Notes: generated by a model from the letters alone, not told the origin. Shown: positions 16,372 to 25,568, numbered from the stretch's first letter. The stretch is DNA of 35,908 bases from Trichococcus flocculiformis (GCF_900113645.1 NZ_FOQC01000024.1:1-35908), one strand, 5' to 3'. Numbers and translations: made by a program.

Positions 16372-18573
16372 TTAAACGGATTGTGCTTCCTTCAGCACCA
16401 GACAGACACTCTGGTAGTCCCCTTGCAGGGCATCCTTCAGGTAGAGTCCGCGGTTCATCAATTCATCGCCGCCGATTACACCTTCGTAGCCGCTGACGTT
16501 GTAGTATTTGGCAGAATCCAAGCCTTTGAACAACACTTTTTTCTTCTTCAGGTTGGCCCGATCGAGGACGCGGTAGTAGAAATAAAGCGCCTCATCCTGT
16601 TCCGGACTGACGAAGATCCAAGCCGCTTCGTTCTGCGTTTCGAAAGGACTGAGGATGCGATGGAAGACACCGTATTGGACGAGCTTGCGGTGTTCCTTGT
16701 AGAAGCTGATCTGCTCCTTCATCTCCTGCTTCTCAGCTTCGGAAAGCGTCGTGACGTCGAGTTCGTAGCCAAGATTGCCGGCCATCGCCACATCCCCGCG
16801 CATCTTCATCGAAGCCTTACGGTGCGTCTGATGATTCGGGATAGCTGAGACGTGCGAACCCATGCTCGAAATCGGCATGACAAGGCTGGTGCCGTATTGG
16901 ATTTCCAGTCTCGCCACCGCATCGGTATTGTCACTGGTCCAAGTCTGCGGCATATAGTAAAGGATACCTGGGTCGAAGCGTCCGCCACCGCCTGAGCAGC
17001 TTTCGAAGAGAATCTGCGGATATTTCGCCACCAGTGCCTCCATCACTTCATAAAGACCCAGCATGTACTTGTGCAGCACTTCCCCCGGCAATGCGCCTGG
17101 AGCCGCCGTACCGATTTCGGTCATGTTGCGGTTATAGTCCCATTTGATGTAGTCGACCGGTACGTCATCCAGTATCGCCATCATCTGCGCCAGGATGTTG
17201 TCGCGGACTTCCTTGCGGCTGAAGTCGATCACGTATTGGCTGCGGCTGAGCGATTTTTCCCGGCCTGGCGTATGGATGCACCAATCCGGATGGGCGCGGA
17301 AAAGTTCGCTGTCCTCGGAAATCATTTCCGGTTCGAACCAAAGCCCGAACAGCATCCCTTTCGCCTTGATGTTCTCCGCGAGCTGCTTCAAGCCGGACGG
17401 CAATTTCGCGGTATGGACATGCCAATCACCCAGCGAAGAGTAATCATCGTCACGTTTGCCGAACCAACCATCATCGAGCACGAACAGTTCGATCCCCAAA
17501 GTGGACGCTTCATCGGCCATCGCCTCAATCTTTTCAGCTGTGAAATCAAAATAGGTACCTTCCCAGTTGTTGATCAGGACCGGTCGCTCCGCAAATTGAT
17601 GTTGCCCGCGGATCAGATGCTTCTGGTAGAACGGATGCAGCGTCTGCGATAGGCCATTCAACCCGTTTTCGCTGTATAACAATACGACTTCCGGTGTCTG
17701 GAACGCCTCTCCAACAGGTAAATGCCATTGGAAGTGGGTTGGATTGATGCCCATCTGGACGCGTGTCTGCGCATAAGTATCGACTTCGACATTAGCTCGG
17801 AATTCGCCGCTGTAGACGAAATGGAAACCGTAGACCGCTCCCTGGTCTTCCGTCGCCGTTTTCTCGGCCAACGCCACAAATGGTTGATAGGCGTGACTGG
17901 TAGTGCCACGCTTACTGTCGAGCGTGTGGATGCCGCGGACAAGTGGCGTACGCACAATTTGGCGTTCCCTTCCCCAAGCACCCGGCAACTGGATCATGTC
18001 AAAATCAGCATCCGGGAAATCGATGGACATGCTCAACGCTTTGTTCAGATGGATGTCTTCAGCTCCAGTGTTGCGGAAACTTGCTGAACGTGTCAGTACC
18101 GGATAGTCGCGGAACAAGGTGTAGCTCAGAACGACTTCGACTTTTGTGACGGTATCTTCCATCGTCAGCAGCAAGGTTTCCGCCGGCTCTTCTTTTGTTT
18201 CGTAAGTATGCGGCAAGCCTTGCAATGGCTGTTTGCCGGTTACGATTTCATGGCTCTTATAAGTCAGCAGGCTGACAGTCGTTTGATCCGGATACAGGCA
18301 CTCGAATGCTGATTCGCGGAAATCGCCACTGCCGTTCCCCGGAAATTCCTGTGGCAAGGTCGCAAGCGAAAACACACGGCCGGGCACCTCGAACGGATTG
18401 GGCGCAAAGGCATTGTCTTGGCGCGGGTAATCAGCCACTTGCGAAAAGCTGTTGAGCCGCTTTCCCCAATACTGATGGGACACATATTTTTCTTCTTCCA
18501 GTGCGATCACATAGCTCACTGATTCGTTCTGTAAATGAAAATATTTTTTTGTTTCATCAAATGTTATCGTCAC
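16372..18573 (-). CDS. aga: Alpha-galactosidase (GH36)
   Basis: Cleaves terminal alpha-1,6-galactose from raffinose, melibiose or stachyose. About 733 residues, the size of the tetrameric GH36 enzymes of lactic acid bacteria. N-terminal beta-supersandwich (to about 320), then the (beta/alpha)8 barrel with nucleophile Asp in 'IKWDYNRN' (about residue 480) and acid/base Asp in 'TWTSDNTD' (about 549); 'CSGGGGRFD' is the conserved substrate loop. No signal peptide, so cytoplasmic. AAGGAG is only two bases before an ATG at 18579 but eight before the GTG at 18573, so GTG is preferred. Last gene of the msm operon, 30 bp after gtfA. Confidence 0.96.
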   Translation of the reverse strand: MTITFDETKKYFHLQNESVSYVIALEEEKYVSHQYWGKRLNSFSQVADYPRQDNAFAPNPFEVPGRVFSLATLPQEFPGNGSGDFRESAFECLYPDQTTVSLLTYKSHEIVTGKQPLQGLPHTYETKEEPAETLLLTMEDTVTKVEVVLSYTLFRDYPVLTRSASFRNTGAEDIHLNKALSMSIDFPDADFDMIQLPGAWGRERQIVRTPLVRGIHTLDSKRGTTSHAYQPFVALAEKTATEDQGAVYGFHFVYSGEFRANVEVDTYAQTRVQMGINPTHFQWHLPVGEAFQTPEVVLLYSENGLNGLSQTLHPFYQKHLIRGQHQFAERPVLINNWEGTYFDFTAEKIEAMADEASTLGIELFVLDDGWFGKRDDDYSSLGDWHVHTAKLPSGLKQLAENIKAKGMLFGLWFEPEMISEDSELFRAHPDWCIHTPGREKSLSRSQYVIDFSRKEVRDNILAQMMAILDDVPVDYIKWDYNRNMTEIGTAAPGALPGEVLHKYMLGLYEVMEALVAKYPQILFESCSGGGGRFDPGILYYMPQTWTSDNTDAVARLEIQYGTSLVMPISSMGSHVSAIPNHQTHRKASMKMRGDVAMAGNLGYELDVTTLSEAEKQEMKEQISFYKEHRKLVQYGVFHRILSPFETQNEAAWIFVSPEQDEALYFYYRVLDRANLKKKKVLFKGLDSAKYYNVSGYEGVIGGDELMNRGLYLKDALQGDYQSVCLVLKEAQSV

Positions 18574-18603
18574 AGTCATCACTCCTTGGCTCTCTTCATT
18601 TTT

Positions 18604-20043
18604 CTAAAATATTTGTTCATCTCCTGCCGCAGTGCGGTGTAGGATCGAGAATTTATTCGTAGGCAGGTCGACCGTCAGACTGGCCGATTCTTCGGCAGTG
18701 ACCCACGTCAAAGTGAAGGCACCTTCGTCGAGCATCGTTATCTCCAAGTCGCCATCGAACGCTTTGGCCGTGTTGCGGAAAACCAGCAAACGGAACAGAT
18801 CTTTTACGACCGGACGCTCGATTTCTTGATTGATTTCATCCAGGCTATAGTAGTGACGGTTGATGTTGCGGCCTTCTTTGCTGTTCTCCAGCAGCTCCAG
18901 ATCGTTTTCGCCGGCCAGCAAGCCGACATAATAGATCTGCGGAATGCCCGGCGTGAAGCACTGGATCGCCCGCGCCAACAGATAGGCGGCATCATTGTTG
19001 CCCAAAGCCGAATAGTAGGTGCAGTTGATCTGATAGATGTCCAGGTTGTTGTAGGCTTCCGAGCTGTAGATCCGCTTCAGGTTGGCGCCCTTTTCATAAA
19101 GGGCTTCAACAGCGAAATCCACTTCTTCCTGGGTAAGCAGATCCTTCACGTCGACGACACCGATGCCGTCATGCGTATCCAAGGTCGTGAACTGGTTGCG
19201 CGGGCAGATCTCCAGCCAGTGCAACAGCTTCTCTGCTTTTCCGCTGTAAAGGGCATGCAGCACCAGCATCGGCAAAGCGAAATCATAGACCGGGTAGCCT
19301 TTTTCTGCAATTTTTTGTTGGATCGTATAATGCTCATGGATTTCGGGAAGGACCGTCACACCATAGGGCTTCAAGATTTCCACTGCGTATTCCAGCATCT
19401 CCCAAATTTCGGGTTCTACGAAGAAGCAGTTCGTATCCAATTCCTTGATGGCATAGGCGAATGCATCCAGACGGATGATCGAAGCTCCTTTATCCGCCAA
19501 GAAACTAAGCGTATCCTTGATGAACTGGCGCGTCGCTTCGGTCTTCACGTTCAGATCGATCTGCTCTTCCGAGAACGTGCACCAGACTTTTTCCGATGTG
19601 CCGTCTTTGAAGTGAGCATCCACGAAAGGCGCTTTGGGTTTGCGTTTGTAGATCAGATCGATGTCCGCTTCAGTCGGTCGGTTCTCCGGCCAATAGTCGT
19701 TGTAGCCGATGAAGTAGTCCTTGTAGGGCGATGCTTCTTTCTTCTCCAAAAAGTCCAAATAATAGGGAGATTGCGCAGAAATGTGGTTGAGCATGAACTC
19801 ATACATCATGTAGTATTTTTCGCTGATGCGCTTGATGTCTTCCCAGCCACCGAACCGCTCATCCACTTTTGTGTAGTCCATCGGCGAAAAGCCGCGGTCG
19901 CCCGATGAAGGGAAGAACGGCAGGATATGCACGCCGCCGACTACCCCTTTCAGATGGGTATCCAGCACCTGTTCCAGATCTTGCAGGTTATTGCCCAGAC
20001 TGTCCGGATAGGTGATGAGCATTGCTTCGTTTTTTATCTTCAT
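18604..20043 (-). CDS. gtfA: Sucrose phosphorylase (GH13 subfamily 18)
   Basis: Converts sucrose and phosphate to glucose 1-phosphate and fructose, saving one ATP. 479 residues, closely following the Leuconostoc/Streptococcus enzyme from 'AMLITYPDSLG' onward. The nucleophile Asp193 in 'IIRLDAFAYA', acid/base Glu234 in 'LPEIHEHY' and stabilising Asp292 in 'TLDTHDGIG' are present. Cytoplasmic. A sucrose-6-phosphate specificity exists in this subfamily, but import here is by an ABC system, which delivers unphosphorylated sugar. Preceded by GAGGT; lies between msmG and aga, matching gtfA in the streptococcal msm operon. Confidence 0.94.
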   Translation of the reverse strand: MKIKNEAMLITYPDSLGNNLQDLEQVLDTHLKGVVGGVHILPFFPSSGDRGFSPMDYTKVDERFGGWEDIKRISEKYYMMYEFMLNHISAQSPYYLDFLEKKEASPYKDYFIGYNDYWPENRPTEADIDLIYKRKPKAPFVDAHFKDGTSEKVWCTFSEEQIDLNVKTEATRQFIKDTLSFLADKGASIIRLDAFAYAIKELDTNCFFVEPEIWEMLEYAVEILKPYGVTVLPEIHEHYTIQQKIAEKGYPVYDFALPMLVLHALYSGKAEKLLHWLEICPRNQFTTLDTHDGIGVVDVKDLLTQEEVDFAVEALYEKGANLKRIYSSEAYNNLDIYQINCTYYSALGNNDAAYLLARAIQCFTPGIPQIYYVGLLAGENDLELLENSKEGRNINRHYYSLDEINQEIERPVVKDLFRLLVFRNTAKAFDGDLEITMLDEGAFTLTWVTAEESASLTVDLPTNKFSILHRTAAGDEQIF

Positions 20044-20110
20044 TACAGTTACCTCATTTTCAAATATCGTTTTGTTTTCTTGATGGCTAAGCGAACCCGT
20101 TCAGCTTTTC

Positions 20111-20935
20111 TTATTTTCCGCCGGTTGTGGCGATGCCTTCGATGAATTGTTTTTGGAACAAGATGTAAAGGATAACCATCGGGATGATCGCGATGACCGA
20201 ACCGGCCATCAATTGCGGATAATTGGTCGTGAATTGCCCTTGCAGGCTGGCCAATCCAGCCGACAGCGTCATTTTATCCTGGGACATGTTGACGACCAAA
20301 GGCCACATCAGATCTTTGAAAGCAAAGAGCGACGTGAAAATACCCAAAGCCACCAAGCCGGAACGCGCCAGCGGCATATAGATGCGGTAAAATACTTGCC
20401 AGGTCGTCGCGCCATCAATCGTGGCGGCTTCCATCAGTTCATCCGGCAATTTTATGAAGAATTGGCGCAGCAGGAAGGTTCCGAAAGCGGAAACGATACC
20501 AGGGATAACCAAAGCCGGGATTGAGTTCAAAAGACCCAGATTCTGGACCAATAAATATTGCGGCGTCAGATAGATCTGCGCAGGGATCATCATCTGTGTC
20601 AGGACGATACCGAAAAACAGATTTTTTCCGGGAAAATCCAGTTTCGCAACCGCAAAGGCCGCCATGGCGCTGAAGAGCGTCGAAGTCAACACCCTGAAGA
20701 CAATCATCAAACCGGTGTTGATGTAAAAACTGACGAACGGCAAGGAATTCCATACCGCTTTGTAGTTCTCGATCTGGAATACTTCCGGGAAAATTTGCGG
20801 CGGTATCTGCGTAGATTCGCTGATTGTTTTACCTGAGGTCAAGACCATCCATAAGAACGGCACGACCATCAGCAAAGAGCCGATGATCAGCACAATATGG
20901 ATCAGTGCTGTCGTTTTATTCATTTTTGTCTGCAT
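20111..20935 (-). CDS. msmG: Sugar ABC transporter permease (MsmG-type, CUT1)
   Basis: 274-residue MalG-type permease with six predicted membrane segments and the EAA loop 'EAATIDGATTWQVFYRIYMP' in the last third, which docks the ATPase. It forms the channel with MsmF. ATG is preceded by AGGAGTG. It starts 12 bp after msmF and is followed by gtfA after 67 bp. Confidence 0.94.
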   Translation of the reverse strand: MQTKMNKTTALIHIVLIIGSLLMVVPFLWMVLTSGKTISESTQIPPQIFPEVFQIENYKAVWNSLPFVSFYINTGLMIVFRVLTSTLFSAMAAFAVAKLDFPGKNLFFGIVLTQMMIPAQIYLTPQYLLVQNLGLLNSIPALVIPGIVSAFGTFLLRQFFIKLPDELMEAATIDGATTWQVFYRIYMPLARSGLVALGIFTSLFAFKDLMWPLVVNMSQDKMTLSAGLASLQGQFTTNYPQLMAGSVIAIIPMVILYILFQKQFIEGIATTGGK

Positions 20936-20947
20936 GTTTATTCACTC

Positions 20948-21889
20948 CTAGTCGTAGGTGACCCATTTTTTCTGTGCCAGCAGCTGGATGCCGGTGATCG
21001 CCATGATGATAAGTACCAATGAGATGGCGACAGCCGAGCCGTAACCTTTATCATTGAGCACGAACGATTCATTGAAGAACATGTATACTAATGATTGCGT
21101 GCTCTTCAGCGCCAAGTTCGTGCGGTCGAACATCATGAAGATGATATCGAACACCTGCAGCGCACCGATGACACTCGTCACCGAAACGAAAAACAGTTGC
21201 GGCGAAAGCAATGGCAGCGTGATCGAGAAAAATTGTTTCAACGGTCCGGCACCGTCAACGACAGCCGCTTCATAATATTCTTTAGGTATTTCCTTCAGCC
21301 CTGCCAACAACAAGATCATGTTGTAGCCGACATTCGTCCAGATGCCGACGATGATGATCGACCAGATCGCCACTTCCGGATCGGTGATCCATAAGATATT
21401 TCCGGAATAACCGAGTTTATCAAGCACTGCATTCAGCAAGCCGTATTCCGAGTTGAACAGCCAGCGCCAAACCATGGCCACGGCCGCAGGAGCTGCAATC
21501 ATCGGCAAGAAGAAGATCGTCCGGTACAGTCCGACCGCTTTTATCTTTGTATTCATCAATACCGCAAAGAACAGCGACAGGATGATGGTGATAGGTACTT
21601 GGATCCCGGCGTAGAAAAAAGTATTCTTCAACGATTGCCAAAATTCAGGATCTTGCAGCATTTTCAGATAATTGTCCAGCCCGACGAAGGTCGACGTGCC
21701 GAACGTGCTCACGCTCTGGAAACTCATGTACAGCGATTGGAACAACGGGATGACATTCAGGATCAAAAGCCCGATCAAAGTCGGAGCGATGAAAAACCAG
21801 CCCCATAACGCCATTTTTCTTTTGCGTTGCGCAGGTGTCACCGTACCTACCGTTTTTTCTTTAGGGATTGCTACATCCGATTTCATCAT
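20948..21889 (-). CDS. msmF: Sugar ABC transporter permease (MsmF-type, CUT1)
   Basis: 313-residue MalF-type permease; an N-terminal cytoplasmic stretch of about 25 residues, six membrane segments, and the EAA loop 'EAAVVDGAGPLKQFFSITLP'. GAGGTG precedes two consecutive ATGs; the second (21886) has better spacing (seven bases). Pairs with MsmG. Separated from msmE by a 64-bp gap containing a strong RNA hairpin. Confidence 0.94.
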   Translation of the reverse strand: MMKSDVAIPKEKTVGTVTPAQRKRKMALWGWFFIAPTLIGLLILNVIPLFQSLYMSFQSVSTFGTSTFVGLDNYLKMLQDPEFWQSLKNTFFYAGIQVPITIILSLFFAVLMNTKIKAVGLYRTIFFLPMIAAPAAVAMVWRWLFNSEYGLLNAVLDKLGYSGNILWITDPEVAIWSIIIVGIWTNVGYNMILLLAGLKEIPKEYYEAAVVDGAGPLKQFFSITLPLLSPQLFFVSVTSVIGALQVFDIIFMMFDRTNLALKSTQSLVYMFFNESFVLNDKGYGSAVAISLVLIIMAITGIQLLAQKKWVTYD

Positions 21890-21907
21890 AATTCACCTCT
21901 ATATATT

Positions 21908-21946
21908 GAAAGCCACTTATGAGCGTGTTCCCCATAAGCGGCCTTC
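21908..21946 (-). other. mRNA hairpin between msmE and msmF
   Basis: On the minus-strand RNA two 14-base arms (21946-21933 and 21921-21908) pair fully with two G-U wobbles around an 11-base loop. There is no U-run, so a processing/stability element protecting the msmE message, or partial attenuation, fits better than a full terminator. Confidence 0.6.
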
Positions 21947-21953
21947 TATTTTG

Positions 21954-23228
21954 TTATTTTTCGTTCGCCAAGACTTCTTCAACACCAGCGACGATGTCTG
22001 CAGCCACATCTTTAACAGTCGTTGTACCGTCAAATACCGGCATCAAAGCACTGTTTTCAACATCTTCCCAACGGGCTGTTTCTACTGAATAAGGCTTGAT
22101 GTATGCATTTTCCATTTGGTCCACATATACTTGGATATTGAATTGGCTGTACGCGTTTACGAATGATTCTTCTGTTCCTTCATAAGCCGGAATTGCTGCG
22201 CCGTTCTCGCCTTGCAGGCGCATCGCTTCCTCTGTTCCCAGGAATTCGACGAATTTCAGGGCTGCTTCTTCATTTTCAGTTGAAGCTGCAACAGAGTTCG
22301 CCAAGCCGTTGAACAGTGTTGCCGCTTGTTTGCCTTTTGGTAATGGTGCGACATCAGCATTTGCAGCCGTATAGTCGTTGTTCGCCATTTCGCCTGTCAT
22401 CCAAGATCCGAAGAAGCCCATTGCACCGCGTCCTGATTGGAAGAAGGATAAGTTTGTGTTTTCAGCAAATTGACTTTGTGTCGGCGACACGCCATGTTTC
22501 ACGCTCAGATCCGCATACCATTGCACGGCTTCGATTGTTTCGTCCAAACGGAAGCCGGATTCAGTCTTGTCATCGGACAATACGTAGCCACCGTTTTGGA
22601 AGATAAAGTTGTGGTAGCCTTCTTGTCTGTTCAAAGGAGCCAGGATACCGTATACACCGTTGTCGGGATCGTTCAATGTTTGAGCAGCTTCCAGCATTGT
22701 GTCCCAAGTCCAGGTTTCATCCGGATAAGCAATGCCCGCTGCGTCGAACAATGTTTTGTTGTACCACAGCCCGATTGTGTCATAGTCTTTCGGGATGCCG
22801 TAGACTGCATCATCAGCAGAATACAATTCGACCAATTCTTCCGGGAAATGATCCAATGAAGTCACTTCGCTGTTTGCGTAGGTTTCCGACAAATCCATCA
22901 GGACGCCGCCTGTAGCATATTTCGCGATTTCATTAGAATGCATCCAGAATACATCCGGCATGCTATCACCTTTTGCGCCCGCTTCCAATTTGGTCCAGTA
23001 TTGATCCCAAGGCGTCACTTCCACTTTTACATCGATGCCTGGGTTATCCGCTTCGAAAGCTTCTGCGATCGCTTCCATTCCCGGTTGTTGGATTTTGTCC
23101 CAGATGCTGTAAGTGATGGTCACATCACCGGAACCGGCTTCTCCATCGGAACCGTTTCCGCATGCACCTAAAACAAGTCCTGACAACAATACTGTAGCTA
23201 ATGATACTTTCTTCCAATTCTTTAACAT
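21954..23228 (-). CDS. msmE: Sugar ABC transporter substrate-binding lipoprotein (MsmE-type)
   Basis: 424-residue family 1 extracellular solute-binding protein. The N terminus is a lipoprotein signal (basic start, hydrophobic core, lipobox LGAC with Cys23), followed by a Gly/Ser/Asp-rich linker, so it is anchored outside the membrane. The mature part has the periplasmic-binding-protein fold features ('VTITYSIWDKI' start, 'FWMHSNEIAKYA', 'GIPKDYDTIGLWYNK'). Ligand is inferred to be raffinose-type oligosaccharide from the co-transcribed aga and gtfA. First gene of the operon, with a long leader containing operators. Confidence 0.93.
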   Translation of the reverse strand: MLKNWKKVSLATVLLSGLVLGACGNGSDGEAGSGDVTITYSIWDKIQQPGMEAIAEAFEADNPGIDVKVEVTPWDQYWTKLEAGAKGDSMPDVFWMHSNEIAKYATGGVLMDLSETYANSEVTSLDHFPEELVELYSADDAVYGIPKDYDTIGLWYNKTLFDAAGIAYPDETWTWDTMLEAAQTLNDPDNGVYGILAPLNRQEGYHNFIFQNGGYVLSDDKTESGFRLDETIEAVQWYADLSVKHGVSPTQSQFAENTNLSFFQSGRGAMGFFGSWMTGEMANNDYTAANADVAPLPKGKQAATLFNGLANSVAASTENEEAALKFVEFLGTEEAMRLQGENGAAIPAYEGTEESFVNAYSQFNIQVYVDQMENAYIKPYSVETARWEDVENSALMPVFDGTTTVKDVAADIVAGVEEVLANEK

Positions 23229-23333
23229 CTCTTCTCCACCTTTTCTTTTATCTATAAAATTGTATAGTCGGAAACAAAGGAACTTCCAGGTAACTGAGCA
23301 AATACATGTGACATGTTCAAAAACAATCGATTT

Positions 23334-23367
23334 GTAAACGTTTACTTGTTTTGATGTCTTAATAATA
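23334..23367 (-). promoter_or_regulatory. msmE-proximal promoter with LacI/CcpA-type operator
   Basis: TATTAT (23367-23362, minus strand) is a candidate -10. GTAAACGTTTAC (23334-23345), a perfect 12-bp palindrome, lies directly downstream, about +10 to +21. Its CG centre and arms are those of cre and LacI-family operators. Further on, ACATGTGACATGT (23304-23316) is a repeated hexamer of unknown meaning. Confidence 0.5.
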
Positions 23368-23526
23368 CCAAATACAGCAGATAGCTGATAGATATTCAGC
23401 CATACAAAAACATACTTTTTTGTTGATTTTAAAAACTATCGATAAATACCATACAGGCACCGCGCTATACAGCAGTCGTTCCCGGCTTTCCCACTCCTTT
23501 CGTTTCTGTTAGCTGACTTGTTTTAA

Positions 23527-23555
23527 ATTATAGGCACTTGAAAGCGCATTCCATA
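23527..23555 (-). promoter_or_regulatory. msm operon distal promoter with cre-like site
   Basis: TATAAT (23532-23527, minus strand) with no good -35, as expected for an AraC-activated promoter. TTGAAAGCGCATTCCA (23538-23553) matches the CcpA cre consensus with one mismatch and fills the spacer/-35 region. The leader to msmE would be ~290 nt. Confidence 0.5.
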
Positions 23556-23602
23556 TAGTGCAATGTTTTTAATATCAGTCAAAATGTTGGATGCTGAATA
23601 AA

Positions 23603-23668
23603 CGAGAAAAGGCCGGATCTACCCGGACCCGACGCAACAACGGTTCCAAGCGGCCAGGCCTTTTTTCG
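23603..23668 (-). terminator. Terminator after msmR
   Basis: CGAAAAAAGGCC and GGCCTTTTCTCG arms on the minus strand, with further internal pairing, just past the msmR stop. It separates msmR from the msm operon promoter. Confidence 0.75.
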
Positions 23669-23687
23669 ACTGAAACACCTGATTGGC

Positions 23688-24524
23688 TTATTTGGTTTTG
23701 ACTTTTTTGACGTAGGCCCTCGGTGACAGTTGCATTTTGCTCTTGAAAATGCGCGTAAAACTCAATGGATTCTGGTAGCCGACCTTTTCAGCGATATCAG
23801 AGATACTCAGGTCCGTCGTTTCCAGATACTCCCGACTTTTCTGAATGCGGAAATCGATCAGATATTCATGCGGTGTCCGGTTTGTCGTTTTATGGAAAAC
23901 AGCAGTCAAATAGGAGTCATTCAGAGACAATTCCCGGCTGATGTCGCCGATCAGAAAGTCACTGTCCTGATACCTGTCTTTGATGATTTCGATTGCCCTT
24001 TTCGTGTATTCGACACCTTTATTGATTTTCTCAATCTGTTTGATTTCGGTGCCATCCAAATCATGTGCGAGCATGCTCAAAAAGAGGTACAACTGTCCTT
24101 GCAGACGCAGCCGGGATAACGTATCGAACGGATTTGCCGCCATAATCTCCTGCAGCATCGCCTTCACCTGTCCAAAGTTCTTCACGTTCCCCACCGGATG
24201 CGAAACCTGGAAACCGATGGCCGTCAGCAAAGCTTCCAGATGCTCGCCCTTCATTCCGATCCAATAATATTCCCAAGGATCCTCTTCATCCGCTTGATAA
24301 TAGGTCATCACATTCGGATAAATGATGAAGAACTGGCCTTCTTTCAGGTTGAAGCGGCTATTGCCGATTTCGAAATATCCCTTTCCCTTCATAATGATAT
24401 GGATCAAAAAATATTCCCGGACTGTCGGCCCGAAACTGTGGTTGGGAGCGCACTGCTCTTTGCCTTTGGTTGTGTAGTAAAGATCCTTGTAATAGATTTC
24501 TTCCTTAAAAAAATCTTCATCCAT
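23688..24524 (-). CDS. msmR: AraC-family transcriptional regulator (MsmR/RafR-type)
   Basis: 278-residue regulator with an N-terminal cupin-like sugar-sensing domain (about 30-150, including 'GKGYFEIG' and 'EGQFFIIYP') and a C-terminal double helix-turn-helix of AraC type (about 180-278: 'LIGDISRELSLNDSYLTAVF' and 'SISDIAEKVGYQNPLSFTRI'). Several in-frame starts exist; ATG 24524 is six bases after GAGGTG and is preferred over the GTG at 24533 inside that site. Encoded just upstream of and in the same direction as msmE, it most likely activates the raffinose operon, as MsmR/RafR do in streptococci. Confidence 0.9.
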   Translation of the reverse strand: MDEDFFKEEIYYKDLYYTTKGKEQCAPNHSFGPTVREYFLIHIIMKGKGYFEIGNSRFNLKEGQFFIIYPNVMTYYQADEEDPWEYYWIGMKGEHLEALLTAIGFQVSHPVGNVKNFGQVKAMLQEIMAANPFDTLSRLRLQGQLYLFLSMLAHDLDGTEIKQIEKINKGVEYTKRAIEIIKDRYQDSDFLIGDISRELSLNDSYLTAVFHKTTNRTPHEYLIDFRIQKSREYLETTDLSISDIAEKVGYQNPLSFTRIFKSKMQLSPRAYVKKVKTK

Positions 24525-24567
24525 TTCCATCACCTCGGTCCTTATTTATGTTGTAGCCGCTGCCCCC

Positions 24568-24596
24568 ATTATAGAATGCTCTCCTTGCTATGGCAA
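24568..24596 (-). promoter_or_regulatory. msmR promoter
   Basis: On the minus strand TTGCCA (24596-24591) and TATAAT (24573-24568) with exactly 17 bp between. Confidence 0.7.
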
Positions 24597-24643
24597 ACCC
24601 GCACTTTTATCCGCAACTCTCCTCCCGCATGAAACTCCGCCCT

Positions 24644-24698
24644 TTCGCAATCACAGATTCTCTTGTACAATGAGAAAAGATTGCCCGCGTATCGGGCA
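24644..24698 (+). promoter_or_regulatory. Candidate promoter and leader hairpin of the lipoprotein gene
   Basis: TTCGCA (24644-24649) and TACAAT (24666-24671) with 16 bp between. The early leader has a small perfect hairpin TGCCCG / CGGGCA (24682-24698). Confidence 0.45.
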
Positions 24699-24755
24699 GA
24701 TCCCAAACAAACTGACTAATCCCATACCTTTGCTATAGATTTGGAGGCAATACCC

Positions 24756-25520
24756 TTGAAAAAAATCATCCTTTCCGCGTTGCTGCTTCTGCCGCTCTTC
24801 CTGCTTTCAGCCTGCACAACCGCCCTGCCTGGGGAAGAAGTCATGCAGAATCTGGTCAACCGTTCCGCCGACCTGGATAGCTATCACCAGTTCGTCGCTT
24901 TCAGAACAACAACCACCAAAGAGGATCTCAATGGAGCAACAACAGTGAACGAGCAGTACACAACCGCTGACGCGACGCTGTTCCCGGAAGAAAAGACCGG
25001 CTATGGAAAGCGGATAAACAAAAACAACCCTTATCCCGCAACCAAATCCGAATTCTACGTGACTGCTGAAGTGGGTTACGTCCGGACCGACGATGCCGAC
25101 TGGACCGCTTATGCCACCCCTGATGTACCCTTAGCCAGCCTGCAGGTCTATCCGCTGGAAACGTTCATCGAACTGAGCCAAATCATTGAAACGTACGGCA
25201 CGCTCGAACGGAAAGGGGATGAGTATGTGCTGCACTTTTCCGGCAGCGATGATGCGTTGAATAAAGAGATCAACTACCTATTCCAGACTTTTCCAGCCGA
25301 ACGGACCGATTACGATATCGAAATTCGTCTGGATGCCGAAACCTTCTATCTGAGCGACTTCTCCTACCGCTCGATCGTTACGCAAGCCGACCAGAAAGCC
25401 GTCTCCACGACGGAACTGACCGGCGAGTTCGATCTGTATGATCAAGCAAAAAAGTTGAAGTCGACGCCGGTATTCGATTCAGCAAGTAGTGTCCCGGAGA
25501 CGAGTGATTCTTCATTTTGA
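24756..25520 (+). CDS. Predicted lipoprotein of unknown function
   Basis: I do not recognise a named function. A 254-residue protein with a lipoprotein signal: two lysines, a run of leucines, and lipobox LSAC with Cys20. The mature part is hydrophilic, rich in Thr/Glu/Asp, with alternating beta-type segments ('FYLSDFSYRS', 'AVSTTELTGEFDLYD') resembling the LolA/LppX-like fold seen in many small Firmicute lipoproteins; that is a guess. GGAGG lies eight bases before TTG 24756, giving a proper signal peptide; the earlier TTG at 24741 overlaps the Shine-Dalgarno. Monocistronic, convergent with nothing. Confidence 0.8.
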   Translation: MKKIILSALLLLPLFLLSACTTALPGEEVMQNLVNRSADLDSYHQFVAFRTTTTKEDLNGATTVNEQYTTADATLFPEEKTGYGKRINKNNPYPATKSEFYVTAEVGYVRTDDADWTAYATPDVPLASLQVYPLETFIELSQIIETYGTLERKGDEYVLHFSGSDDALNKEINYLFQTFPAERTDYDIEIRLDAETFYLSDFSYRSIVTQADQKAVSTTELTGEFDLYDQAKKLKSTPVFDSASSVPETSDSSF

Positions 25521-25529
25521 TAAAAATTC

Positions 25530-25566
25530 AATCCCAAAGTCAATCAATGTCTGCCTCTGGGATTTT
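25530..25566 (+). terminator. Weak terminator after the lipoprotein gene
   Basis: AATCCCA and TGGGATT arms with a 21-base loop and TTTT tail. It directly abuts the next promoter. Confidence 0.4.
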
Positions 25567-25568
25567 AG

